A stretch of 64,000 nt of DNA. It comes from Sordaria brevicollis (Eukaryota > Ascomycota > Sordariomycetes > Sordariales > Sordariaceae). A program made the position numbers and the translations under genes. Below the pieces are notes generated by a model that had not been told where the DNA came from, did no database searches, and was given only the letters and a program-made list of their open reading frames with translations. Shown one piece after another: positions 12,263 through 24,092 of the stretch. Position 1 is the first letter of the stretch; each line of letters begins with the position of its first letter. The stretch is from the NCBI GenBank assembly GCA_033439795.1, contig JAUTDP010000003.1, positions 1-64,000 of the forward strand, read 5' to 3'.

Positions 12263-14430
12263 ATAATTTTATTAATAGCGTTATATTTTTTAAAATTATT
12301 AAAAACGGTATGAAAATCGAAATTATTATAATTAACCTCTCTTTCGTTAGAATAATAGATTTTAAATATTTATAAAAATCATAAATTAAATAACGCTTTA
12401 AAAATATTATTAAATTAAACGTTGACGTTTAATGTTTTAAAAACCTTATAACGAATTTCAAAGGTTATAAAAGTGTTCTATTCATTAATTTATTTATTTA
12501 TTCCGCTTTTAAGGATTTTAATAAAGAATTTAATATATTTTCTATAATAGCGACGAATAATAATATAAGTATTAATAAAATTATAATTATAAATTAAATA
12601 AATTTTAATAAATTACTTTAACGTTATTAAATTAAGTAAGGAAATACTAATCTTAAAATTTATTTTAATGGATTTAAATATTTAATTTCGAAATTTAACG
12701 TTATTACTAACGAAAGTTTTACGAACGTTAAAATTATAAATATTCTCCTCTCGGTCGTTCTTATATATTTCTTTACCGTTTAGAGAAAGGTTAATAAGGG
12801 TAATATATAAATTAATAATTTATTCGGTAATAAATCGAAGGGTATTAATCGTTATAACAGGTTAAATAAGATTATAAATTATAATATTATTTTATAATTC
12901 TATAATATAATTTCGAATAATACTAGTCCGATTTCAAAGTTATTAAACAAAAGGGTTATTATTTATAAGAACTTTAATTAAATTAAGAGGAATTAATTCC
13001 AATTCTTTAAAATAATTAAATATTTTGTAACTTATAATTCATTTATAGAGGTTGTTTTCCTATTCTTTATATTTTTTAACATTATTAAAATAGGGATAAG
13101 AGATTTTAATAGTAAAACCGTTCATTATAATATTATTTTAATAATATTAATTAATAACAATAAAATATAATAAACGTTAATAAACGTTAAAGTAAAATAA
13201 TATAAAATAGAAGTAAATTTAATTAAAATATGAAATATTTAATTGAAAATATAATTTAATTAAAAAGTTAAAGTAGAAGTATAATAATAATATAGAGGAA
13301 GTAATAATATTTTTAAATTTCGTAGCGAAATAAAGGTATTAATTAGATTATTAGTCATTAAAAATACTATGAAGGGTAATAAAAAGTCTATTAAAGTAAT
13401 TAAATAAATTAATTTAAGAAGGTTTAAAAAGTTTCTAATGAGTGAATCCCTATTAAAACGGGCGCTTAAGGGTCTATATATAAATTTATAAATTAAAGTA
13501 TTACGTCTTCCAGAAGCTACCTTTGAATAAAGTTATTCCCTTAATTTAGGACTAACGTATAGAATTACAATTATAACGTTAGAGTTGTTTAGAATTAATT
13601 AAAATTGGTTAGAAGTTACGATACCACTTATAATCATTATATTTAATAGATGCAACACTAGGTTTTCCGACAAATAAACCTTCTCTTACTAAAGTTCGAG
13701 GAGAGGAGACCCACATTTTGTGGGGTGGGTCCGCTGAGCGCCGTAGAAAAGGTTCTGTAGAAGAGCCTAGTAACTTTATAGTTTTATGATAAAAAAGAGG
13801 ATAGAATAGGCGTTTCATTTTCTCCGTTAGGTATATCCAACTCTGCCCAAGGGAATATTATTTTATAGAAATGTATAAAATATACGTTAAATTAGTATAA
13901 TATTAATTAATTATTTAATTCTCCTTAACGGAGGAGAACGGGAAAGTACTTTTATATAGTATAGTACGCTCAAATGAGCGTGCGTATCGCTTAACCGAGC
14001 GACACCTATATTATAACGGTTATTCTTAATATCCGTTAGGAGTTCCCCTAATAAATAAATAAATTTTAATACCCGTTGGAAATTCTCCCAATATTGACTC
14101 GAACTTTTGTCTTTAATGAAACTTTAATATAATTATACAATTAATCCGTGTATTAATTATACTTCCCCGTTACAAACATTTATATTTTATTTTTCTAGTT
14201 TTGTTTTAATTTCGCTTTTATCTCCTCTAATTTTCTCTTTATCTCGTTCATTTTCTTTTCGTCTCCTCCAATTTTCCTTTCGTTTCCTCCAACGAGTTTA
14301 TTTAAAATTACTCCTCCTTTAAAACCGTTCGGAAGAGCGGGATACATTAAAATATACTGTCCTCTTACGGTTATGAGGAAGGCGAGAATTCAAGAGGCCC
14401 CGAAGGAATAAACGGGAGCTAGAAGAAGAA
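12263..14430. other. AT-rich RIP-degraded DNA with small spared islands
   Basis: No gene is visible and I recognised no transposon domain. A roughly 180-bp island at about 13640-13820 has much more normal base composition. It contains an inverted word pair GACCCAC / GTGGGTC around 13700-13732. A hairpin TTCTCC-TTAAC-GGAGAA lies near 13918-13935. Base composition returns to normal between about 14300 and 14450, the right edge of the RIP block. Confidence 0.7.
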
Positions 14431-14486
14431 AAACTCCAGCCCAACATCCCGTTTTAATTTTCTTTTTTTTTTATTATCCAGGTTTT

Positions 14487-15555
14487 CTATTCTTTTTGCT
14501 CCTCCGTGCTTTCCTCCTTTTTCTCGCCTCTAGTGCCAATGCGAATACTCATCCCTCCAGCATACACGTTCACCATATTAACTACATGACCACTAACTCC
14601 CAATGAACGCATTATCGCGTTAGCCGCGTCAGTGTCAACTTCACTAAGCGGGTAGTGGTTGCGGATCCATTCCGTCTTCTCTTCCAACCAGTGTGCTGCC
14701 TCCCCTTCGTAAAAAGTAACCATCCATTCGAAGTCCGGATGCAATGCGTAGCATTGATCAAACTGTCTGCAGCTCCTAGCTTTCAAAACATCCTCGCGCA
14801 TGCTCATGAGCCAAGCATGAACAGCTGAAGTGACGGATAATTAGCGAAAACCCAGGAAATGACGAAGGGCAAGAAGACTCACCACAGACATAATCCCCAA
14901 TGGTGACAAACCCCTCTTCACCCCCTGGCGTAACCGTTAACCTCCTTCCCCACGTGCGCACCGGCCGATCCTCCCCGCAGCACTTGATCAGAAACTCCGT
15001 GTCAGAATCCGCTTCCCAGTTATAAGGATCCTCCTCCTTTGGGTCATCTAAGAAAGGCCGGATGTCGTCTTCGAGATCGCCGTAGGTCACAAACTCGCCA
15101 ATTTCGTCGCTGTGCCATTCGTGCGTTTCCAACCAATTCCGTTGCCAATTGTCGAGGTCCACGCAGGCTACGGTCATCAAGGACACGGGTGGGTCGGTTA
15201 TGGGGAGGCGAGCAATAGGGTGGTATGTGCCGGTGCTGCATGTGGTGCTGGTGTTTTCGGGGTTCTGGTCGTCGGCTGCATCTGATTCTGCCGGCTTGAA
15301 GAATGGTTCCAGGTGTCCTTGGGCACCGTGTTCGTTGGACATGACGGAAATCGCGGAGGGAAAGGTGCCTTTGAACTCCCAGAACAGTCGATCAACTTCT
15401 GGGGAGAGGCTAACATGGCGCGGCAAGCACGCGCTTTTAAGCTCTTCGTACGACTGGCCTGGTTGGGGAGTTGCCTCTGTACAAGTGGAAGTTTCCATTG
15501 TCGTTCCTGTGTCGGATGCACGTGTCGTGAGGTCTGGTTGGGAGGGGGATTCCAT
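14487..15555 (-). CDS. Unknown fungal protein, paralog of the divergent neighbour (two exons, about 336 aa)
   Basis: Exons 15555-14883 and 14824-14487 are joined across a 58-nt intron (GTGAGT donor, GCTAAT branch, TTCAG acceptor) and stay in frame to TAG. I do not recognise a known domain, and there is no signal peptide or membrane segment. It shares with the gene at 16005-16933 the blocks FP-x-AISVM, W-x3-WL-x2-HEWH, EFVTYGDL-(E/D)-DD, FLIKCCGEDRP and FVT-x-x-DYV, and the intron falls in the same codon phase right after DYV. The acidic central part and the invariant CC are notable. An internal ATG at 15498 would give an N-terminus closer in length to the paralog. It lies just inside normal DNA at the RIP block edge. 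The name stays hypothetical protein. Confidence 0.8.
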
Positions 15556-15698
15556 TGGAACCCGAGGGACAGGAAGCTGTGAGCTGTCAGCTGGCCGGGA
15601 AAGAGATTGGAAAAAGGAAAGTACACCTCATAGAGGGAAACGGGGCAGGTGCATGGGATATAAGTACCTGCTGGTAGGTTCCAGATTAACATGGGTAT

Positions 15699-15715
15699 CT
15701 CAAGTAGGCAGGAGC
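15699..15715. promoter_or_regulatory. 17-bp word shared with 18168-18184
   Basis: CTCAAGTAGGCAGGAGC occurs here and again, exactly, at 18168-18184. Both copies lie upstream of a minus-strand gene (144 bp and 299 bp from the respective ATGs), in the same orientation. It could be a shared cis-element or a chance or repeat-derived word. Confidence 0.3.
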
Positions 15716-16004
15716 GAATGGTAGCCCTGTCAGTATGATTTCCCGCTAAGCTTTCGCTACTGCACAACACCCGCCTACACATGCATCGTTCCTGACCGGT
15801 CCGAATCCCCGTGCCGGCTTGCCGGAGATCACACATGTATCAGTATCATATTTAATCCTTCCACTTCTTTTCCCGACTGCACTCTAACAACTTGCCCCGC
15901 ATTTGCTTCATTCCTTTTCACTTACACCTTCAACATCAAGACAAGGTACCACGCCAGGTACCTATCATTTCCATTATCGCCCCCGCCTTGCTACGTCCAC
16001 GACA

Positions 16005-16933
16005 ATGGAGGCCTCGCATCCCCTTCATCCCTCTATGCAGTCGGATGCACCTCCCTATCCCTCATTCGAAGAACTTCAAGGCAAGGGACAACGGGTCATG
16101 TTAACTCGCAACACCTGGCGACTCTACTGGGAACTCGACGGTGACTTTCCCGCTGCAATTTCCGTCATGAAGACCCGTAAAGGTGCAAACGACTTGGAAC
16201 CATTCGTCCGACCAGACACCGGCACATGGCATGAGCTTGCGGACATGCCCCTGACGGAACCAAAGGTCTCGTCCGTCAAGGCTATGGTTAGCGACCTCCG
16301 GCAATGGGAATCAGACTGGCTGAAGTGGCATGAATGGCATGAGGCACCCGAGTACAACCAGGAGTTTGTGACCTACGGAGATCTTGACGATGATGTTCGG
16401 CCGTTTGCGGAGGAACCAACCGAGGATGGAGGCTGGGAGGAGGACATGGACAAGAAGTTTCTCATCAAGTGCTGTGGAGAAGACCGACCCCTTCGAAAGA
16501 AGGAGATCAAGTTGAAGGTCACGGCATCAGCAGGGAGAGATTCCTTTGTCACGGTTCGGGACTATGTCAGCGGTAAGCTCCCTGCCCCAATCTCTTCTCA
16601 GGTGTTGTCTAGGACGTCACCCCATTTCAGATGCATCTAACCACGGCAACAGCTGTTCATCCCTGGCTCAAGAGCTTGCGCAGCGAGATTATGATGGCGA
16701 AGGAGGTTCAGCGCCCTGTAGCATATAACACCAAGCTGCCATACGAATGGATGGTGGATGTCTTTGAAGGGCCATTCAACAAGATCGAAGAAAAGAAGGA
16801 CTGGGTCCAGAGCCATGGTGGCGGCCCGCGTCGTGAACATCCTTTGCCTGCGGTGTTGGTGAGGCATTTGGCACAGAAACGTGCGGAGCGTGCATTACAA
16901 GACCAGAACAGTACACAATCACAGGCACAATAG
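16005..16933 (+). CDS. Unknown fungal protein, paralog of the gene at 14487-15555 (two exons, about 282 aa)
   Basis: Exons 16005-16572 and 16653-16933 are joined across an 80-nt intron (GTAAGC donor, CTAAC branch near 16636, acceptor AACAG at 16652). An alternative acceptor at 16630 would shift frame and stop early, so it is not used in this model. The protein carries the same conserved blocks as its neighbour: FPAAISVM, W-x3-WLKWHEWH, EFVTYGDLDDD, FLIKCCGEDRP, FVTVRDYV and a following AVHPWL. It differs by a shorter N-terminus and a Gln/Arg-rich tail. No signal peptide, membrane segment or known domain is visible. The two genes are transcribed away from each other from a 449-bp interval and look like an inverted tandem duplication that has since diverged well beyond RIP-detectable identity. 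Confidence 0.8.
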
Positions 16934-16996
16934 GGAGATCTGGAGACAAGTTGAAGCTACATCTACATGTTCTGAGTTGTTGAAGATGACTAGAGG

Positions 16997-17869
16997 TCAC
17001 CAGTTTTTGGGAGGGTTTGGGTTGCGGTCACAGTTTCCCAACTGGCACTTGCCGTATGCGCAAAAGTCAGGGCCAGTTCCGCATCTTCCCTCTGCGTTGC
17101 AGCAATCTCCCCATATGCCAATACACGACCTAAAGCCGTAGTCTCGGCCACATGTACCGTCTGTACTAAAGACAGCATCTCCTACGCATGCGCCTTCGTA
17201 GCAAGTTCCCTCTGCGCAGTCTTCTCTGAAGTCAGGATGGAGCGTTAGTTCAGGATTACTAGCATCTGAGAAGTGCTCATTATAACGGGCAAGGACTTAC
17301 ACAGAATCGCCGCACCTCCAAGTGAGTGCATTACAACACTGACGGTCGGTGCCGAGACAAGTAGCGTTGTTGTGAGGAGGACCGCAGAGACCGTCCCAAG
17401 CTCTAATGGGTTCAATGACTAAGGCATGTAAGCAGAGATCATTTCCTCGAGTCTTTGTCTTTCATGTTCACTTACAGCCCCGAACGCAATACTCAGTATC
17501 AGCTTCAACCTTCCCACAATCCCCCTCAAGCCCCGGATTCAACCCAAACAGTGTATCCACACTAATCCTATTCCTCCTAGCAAACACGATGCATGTGTAC
17601 TCATTGATCTCCATACCCTTAGTGTTGTCGGTATCTCGACAGTTGATCTCACCCGGCTGGGGGTCTTCCTTAAGGAGCGGGCTGATGGTGACGGGTACGG
17701 GGGTATAGTCTGGGGCGTAACTGAAAGTGATCCCGAATTCTTCAGGGTCCCAGGTGACAGGTGCGCATCCATCTTCTTCTGTTTCTGCAACGACCTTGCT
17801 TGCAATGTTGAATATGGCGAGAGAGAATAGAAGGCGATGTGGCCATTTTGTTCCCTGGTGTAGCTGCAT
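16997..17869 (-). CDS. Secreted LysM plus two hevein-type chitin-binding domains (three exons, about 246 aa)
   Basis: Exons 17869-17476, 17418-17301 and 17225-16997 are joined by introns of 57 and 75 nt (GTAAGT donors, the second with an AACTAAC branch) and stay in frame to TGA. The first roughly 28 residues (basic start, then LLFSLAIFNIA) look like a signal peptide. Residues about 75-130 resemble a fungal LysM: a Cys, EINEYTC, then ISVDTLFGLNPGL and a closing YCVRG. Two cysteine-rich type-1 chitin-binding (hevein) modules follow: DGLCGPP with QCCN, and DGTCGRD with DCCN and FCAYGKC. Such proteins bind chitin or its oligomers outside the cell, protecting hyphae or masking fragments from host or competitor receptors. 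There is no catalytic domain. The first intron's branch site is weak. Upstream ATG-less ORF extension was ignored because the signal peptide fixes the start. Confidence 0.82.
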
Positions 17870-18785
17870 CGTCGATGGGTTGTGCTTGCCTTTGGCAAAA
17901 CGAACAGGTATTGGAAGAAATGATGAAGGAGGGACGGTTGGGATGGCGACAGATGGGAACATGAAGTGGCACGATACTTGGGACGTTGACAGGCAAATCC
18001 ATCGAGCGGGAGGCAGCAACCTGGTAGCGGATTTTTCATTCCCGTGCCCCGTGGGAAGTCACATCGCTTCCTGAAGCCTACATGCATAGGCCAATGGAAT
18101 CCATTTCGGTTGCGAAACTTTGAACCAACAGGAACCAACAGACTGGACACCCATGCGGTTTTGCAACCTCAAGTAGGCAGGAGCTTGGCGCTAGCACATC
18201 AAAGCTTGTTCTGATGTCGGTGCTTAATTCCGTGGCGGTCATTCATACAGTGCGTGGTAACTCCCCTCCGGTCCTCGATAACTAGCACAAACGGACTCTC
18301 ACATCCCCCATGTCCATCACCAACAACTTCGTGATGAGGGTCTAGACTCTAGAGACCTGTGATGTTGGCATGTTCAAGTCCATGACCACCATACAGCATG
18401 TGCCATAACATGGCGGTTGACGATAGAGGCAAGCAAAGAAAAGACTCAGGGATCCACATAAAAGGAAAAGCTGTTCGTTCCAATCATACCTCTACCAAGT
18501 CATCAACATATCCATATTCGTAATCATAACGTATGCATCACCCAGTCCACGCCCTCTCAGCCAAGCGCACTAACTCAAGCCCACTAACTCATCTCCTTCC
18601 CATCGATTCTCCCATCAATTCTCCCATAAAGCTGCAACCCGCAAAACTCAACCAGCAGAACTCACCCGCATGCCCTAACCAAAAAAACCACACAAGATAA
18701 ATCATCGCTCAACACCATCCCGTCCCAACACTTCTATTCCAGCCCACCTCCCCACCCTAGGACCAAAGCTGGCTTCCAGGTTGCT
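17870..18785. other. Intergenic, no gene seen
   Basis: Upstream region of the LysM gene and 3' flank of vps41, with normal base composition. It holds the second copy of the 17-bp word (18168-18184). I see no RNA gene or reliable ORF. Confidence 0.6.
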
Positions 18786-19136
18786 TCACCTCCCACCCTC
18801 CTCCTCCTCCTTAGCAGCTTTACAAACCACACAACCCCCCACAATCCGATCCCTCAACAACCTCGCATGCGTCACCTTTGCTCCGACCAAATGCGCGCTT
18901 CGTTCCTCGGCACCCATACCGCCCAGTAGGACATCGGCGTCTACTGACTTGTCAGGGTTTAGAGCCTCAAGGAGATGTGGCAAGTGGAACACATGTCCGC
19001 ACGCGAAGCCGACCAGGGTATCTGTCTCGTATGTCGTGAATGGTGAAAGACACTTTGCGCAGTGACCGGGTTGATACTTCTTGGCTGCAGGTTTGGGTTT
19101 GCCGAATTTGGGTGTTGATGGGGTTGGCGGCTGTTG

Positions 19137-19184
<48 letters not shown>

Positions 19185-22100
19185 GCCCATGCCCGAAACG
19201 GGGGAGGCGACGCCGGAAGATGGTTGTTTCTCGAATGCGGGTTGTTGTTGCGTAGGGATGTCGGTTGGTTGGACGTCAACGTGATCACCACCTGCTTTGA
19301 CGCCGACTTCGAACTTGACACCTTTGCGCTGTCCGTTGCGGAGGGTGTTCATGGCGGCTGCTACTTCGGACCGGAGGACGCGGCTGACGCCCTCGGAGAT
19401 GGAGTACTGGATCTCGTGCTCCTTCATGATGTGTCTGATTCCTTCTCGTAGACCGGGGATCTGGAGACCCTCTGGTATGCGGCGGACGAGCGTGATGGGG
19501 TTGATGGCTGTGCCGACTTCCTCGAGTAGGGCGCGGATGAACTTAGGTTTGTCCATGGAGTATTCGAGGAGGTCCTCCCAGAGGTCGGGATCATCTTGTT
19601 CTTTGGCGAAGGCAATGGCGCGGGAAACGTCGCCGAGACGCTCGATGATGAGGTAGAGGGCGCGCTTCATTTGGCCCGTCTTGGAGTAAAGGTATACGAG
19701 CTCGGGGATGTAGTTGCGGGATTCGCATTCCTGGGCAGCCTGAACAGGAAGGGGTTAGCAAACAAAGTGCAAAAGACACGAGCAACACAGAGTACCCACC
19801 TTCTCAAAGGCATAAGCTGTAGATGTCCTCAAAAACTGGTTTAGCAGTGGCTGGTCGTAGGTGGCAAAGAGCTGCACGGCCAGGTCGGCGAATTGGTCTA
19901 CCATGGTGCGACTGTCGAGGACCAGGCGGGCTAGAGACTCGTGCGTGTGTTCGTGGATGCCCTGACCTCGCCAGAGACCTCGCAAATAGAAGTACGTGTA
20001 AAGCTTCAGGTCTTTCTGCTGCAGCTGCGATACAACCAGGTCCGGCTTCACCAAACCATGCTGCGCTTCATCGACCAACAGCGAGATGGCCTCACTGGTA
20101 GCCTGCTCAAGCTGTTCCTTGGACATCTTCCGGAGCTTGTCCTGCGGCACGCGAAGCCCAATGAAGCTGGGGATGTCATCCGCCACAGCCTCTGCCAGAT
20201 GCCCGTCCTTGATGAGTCGCATGGCCGAATCCGCATCCTGCAACTTGATGTAGCATCTGAGCGCCTCCTTGGTTCGCCCGCTAGCCTCGTGAAGTTTGGC
20301 CAAACTCTCCATGACAATGCGCCAGTCTCTTCCCACCTCGCCATCCTCGACGCTGTCTTCCCGGACGTCCCGGTACTTGAGCTGATTCTCCAGAGCAGTA
20401 GTGATGGTGGCAACATCGAACAGATCCGACGGCCATCGTTCCAGCAGCTCTCTGAAACGGGGCTTGCTAACCTGGAGGTAATGGCCTAGTACGACTTCGT
20501 AGATGGTTCCGGGGATGGGTGGCCTGGTCCGCTCGGTGGGAATGTAGTTGACAATCTCGTCGAACTTGTTGGCGCCGGCAAAGGTCCAGACCCATTTCTC
20601 CCAACGATCGGGGGTACCAAGAACCTTGCCGCAAATCTGGCCAGCTTGTGTCCAGTCGCTTGCTTCCACCAGTTCCTGGATCCAAAGTTCGCCGATGCGC
20701 CGCTTTTCCTTTTCGGCAAGCGAATGGTGGCTGGGCATGCCGTCAATGACGGATGATGTCTCGTCGTAGAAATCATCGCTTTGGGTGGGTGTTTCTGAAC
20801 CGCCTAATTCGGATGCTCGGTCGGTGGCGGCTACAATCTCGGGATGTTCGTCTACCAGCTCCCATGCTTGTCGGTACTGCTGGCGTTCTAGCAACCATCC
20901 GAGGTGATCGGCCAAGTCTCGCTTTGTCGCCAAGATGCAGTCGTACGGGCTGTGGATGAAGATCTTGATGCCGGGCTTGTTGAGGTTCGGATGGATGGCG
21001 TTGCGAGTTGCTCCCTTGAGTGCTGCGTTGATCCCTCCCATGTAGTTGGACGGGGTCTCGTCGCTCTCCCTGCTCTTGATGCTGGCGCCTGAGCTGAAAA
21101 GAGACTTGGGGTTCAGCGCGACGTTGAGTCCAGTCAGGCCAACGTTGAGCATGTCGGTGCCAAATCCAGCCAGGGTCTCCAATGTGCCCTTGCTGGCTGC
21201 GGTGGCGGCCACATTGCGAGCTGGAAGGACGCCGAGATGGTAGTCACTGGCGGTTAAGCGTTCGAAGCGGCTGACACTCAACCCATCCTCGTCGACTTGG
21301 GCTTGGGACGTAAGGTCGATCAGGCGTAGTTCTGGTGGTGGGTTGTTTTGCCTTCGCTTGATCCCTCCTGATGGCTGGCTTCCTCCGGATGCTATTGATG
21401 CGGTGTGTTTGTGACCCGGGGCAACATTGTCGGATGCTTCGTCTTCGTTTTCGTCTGGTAAGCAGTATGCGAGCACTAACAGCAAGTTTTGGGTATACAG
21501 CGAGATGCCGGAAATGATGCAATCCATGCGAAGTCTGGAGAAAGACCGGGTTAGTTTTGGTCGTGGACAACAAAACACGGCCAGCAAGCACACTCACAGC
21601 TTTACAATCTCGGCCCGTCCAGCGGACCTTTCCCCAGCGTGTTTTCCCACGCCCATGCCACCTGGGTGAACGTGAATAAACCAGATTGTGCCTCCCCATC
21701 CTACGATCAGTCTCTCGATCTTCTTTTCAGTCCGTTGATGTTGCTGTTTCAAGATGGCAGCCGCTGGTGAAGCCGCAACCTCTTTCTGGCCCTTGCCTGG
21801 CTCGTCGGGTTCGACGGACAGCTCGTCAATCCACTCGGCACGACCTTTCCAGACGCTGGCCATGGTGTCCCACTCTTCTGTTTGCGGCCTGTCGATGTGA
21901 CCAATTCGCTTCCACGCATCTTCCTGATCGGCGCTTTCGAGATGGAGCTTTGTCCGCATGATTTTGATGCCATGTTCGTTCAACCAGACGACATATTTCC
22001 CTGACAATGACCACTTGATGGTATTGATGGTACCCTCGCCCGAGTGCAAAACCGTATCCTTGCCGGAGCCAGCGCCCACCATGTTGCCGAGCCATCCTGC

Positions 22101-23123
22101 CGCCTGAGCAGCGGCTCCTGTCGTAGTGGCGGTACTCTTGCCCTGTGGCGCGCCAACAGTCAGGATAAGCTGTCCGGCCAGGCCACCAGACAGATAAGTC
22201 CTGTCGTTCTTGTAATCGGGCGAAAGGGCAACAGCTTGTATGGGTCGGGCAAAGTTGCGCAGGGTGACATCCTTGACATCGATCAGAGACTGGACGCAGA
22301 TGTTGCCGTCCATGGAGGATGTCGCAATGTGGATGTTGTTGGAGGGAGTATTGGGCACTCCATGAGCTTGGGCATCTCGTTTGCGTGCGGCAGAGGCCGA
22401 ATTTGCTTCGTGACGGCTGTCGATGGATGCGTTGCCTGGGCGCAAAGGGCTGTTGGTTTGGGAGAAGACTCTTGTGAGAGGTTTCGGGTCGAAAGTCGGG
22501 AGAGGTGGCGGATAGGGCGAGATGGAGAGACTGGTGACGGAGGCGCCGTGGGCGTGGTAGACGCGTAGTGACTGGAAGGCGGGCAACTGAAGGACGTGGA
22601 TGTTGCCGTTATGCGTTCCCACGATCTAGAGACAGCCATCCCATGTTAGCAAATAGTGTTTCCGTCTTGTCCATAACAGTCATTGGGTCTGTCTGACCAT
22701 CTTGTCGCCGGCCGTCAAGAAGGCGCTGGTCGCGTCGCCATTGCGATACAGAGGTCCGAGGTGTTGGGTGAGTCGGGCATATTTGAGTCGTGGCTCCTCG
22801 TCCTCCTCTTCCTCTTCCTCTTCATCATCGTCGTCGTCGTCGTCCTCATTGTCATCCTCGGTGGCCTCCTCCTGCCGGCTCTCGTCGTCCTCCGACCCTT
22901 CCTCTACCGTGATGCCGGATTCCCCATCTGTGCCCGTCCCTGTGGCTGTGCCTGTCCCCGTCGCCGTCACAGTCGAGGTGGTCGTCGCCGTGGTGCCAAT
23001 GGTGCTGCCAATGGATCGCTTTGGGCGTGCTCTGGGAGAGGTGACAATGGTGGTAGCAGCAGCAGCAGCAGCGGGGGTGGTGGTGGAAGAAGAGTCGCCT
23101 GTCTCCGGCGGGACCTGCGTCAT
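18786..23123 (-). CDS. vps41: Vps41, HOPS tethering complex subunit (four exons, about 1380 aa)
   Basis: Exons 23123-22698, 22625-21598, 21534-19800 and 19739-18786 are joined by introns of 72, 63 and 60 nt, all with CTAAC branch sites, and keep frame to TGA. Vps41 is the HOPS subunit that binds Ypt7/Rab7 and the AP-3 pathway and tethers vesicles and endosomes to the vacuole. The N-terminus is Ser/Thr/Ala-rich, then strongly acidic (Asp/Glu run), then EPRLKYARL, where the beta-propeller begins (THNGNIHVLQLP). A long alpha-solenoid with clathrin-repeat character follows (for example KRALYLIIERLGDVSRAI). The C-terminus has a RING-H2-like module starting HCAKC and ending CVVC. A pure run of 18 Gln (19131-19184, residues about 1249-1266) lies between solenoid and RING. 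The first donor is GTCAGA, unusual but followed by a good branch and acceptor. The start at 23123 is the first true ATG in the frame. Confidence 0.92.
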
Positions 23124-23438
23124 GTTGATTGGAGCCGTGTCTGCTGTATCATGGCGTATGGTAGCTGGTTGACTGTCCCGTCTGGATCTGGATCTGATTG
23201 ATCGCACTCTGGAAGCCGAAAAAGTGTTGAGGAATGGAATTGCGCCTACTCGGCTGTCCCTCCCTCAATGAATGGTAAGGCGCTATTCGTTGGGTTCTCT
23301 AGGCTTAGGCTAGTCGTTCCTGAGTGCTGCAAGTGTTTGTTGTCGTCGCTGCCATCGGTCGGGTCAGTTCCAGAGCCGGGGGGACGGAGTGGAGGAACCG
23401 CTACGTCAGTCAGAGAGAGCTCCACAAGGAATTGGTAA

Positions 23439-23669
23439 ACGCTTATGCCAAAAGTTGGTTCAAAGACAAAGGCCTGTCATAAATGGACTGAGGACTGGCA
23501 AGTTGGACCAAAGGATTTGATGAGAATCTAAGAGCATCGGTGGACTTTAGTAAAGGTTATATGCTCCAGCCATCATCAACACAACATGTAGACTTTGCAT
23601 ATGTCTAGGCACCGGAATAGCATCAGCCTTGTGACAGACGACTACTAACCCAACTTCTGGCATAAGCAT
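23439..23669. mobile_element. 231-bp inverted-repeat element (MITE-like), family member 1
   Basis: The ends are 20-bp inverted repeats matching at 18 positions: ACGCTTATGCCAAAAGTTGG at the left, and ATGCTTATGCCAGAAGTTGG as the reverse complement of the right. The bases just outside are GTAA and TTAG, each one change from TTAA. A 232-bp element with the same termini lies at 37274-37505. It has no coding capacity. It sits in the shared promoter interval of vps41 and apc1. Confidence 0.65.
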
Positions 23670-24092
23670 TTAGGAGTCGAGCTACTTGAGTGATCCCCAA
23701 GGTACCTCAAAGCACAGACCACCCAAACTTCCATCTGTGGAGAGCTGCAAGTGCGGGACACAGAGGCAGGCGCGTCTCACAGCGCTGTCAGACGCGCTTT
23801 CCAGCGGATGCATCGCAGTGTTGCCCGGCGCAACTGGTCTCGAATTGACAGGAGCTTCCACTTCCATCCCACTTTGACTTTTGCTCCTTCCAAACAAAAC
23901 AAAAAGAAAAGACCAAAACCGAACCGAATGCGCCAGCTTCGATCCTTCCAACACTTCCGTCAGCGTGGAGAGTTATGCAATCATCCGGAAAATGGCTTAA
24001 CTTTGTTTCTGCTAATTTCATTCTCTTTCTTTTCTTTCCAGCAAGCGACGACGACGGCCACCTGATTTGACGATACCTCCCACTAGAACACC

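Noticed and set aside
22683..23201. Plus-strand ORFs with Ser and Val runs
   Set aside because: Antisense of the acidic and Ala-rich N-terminus of Vps41.
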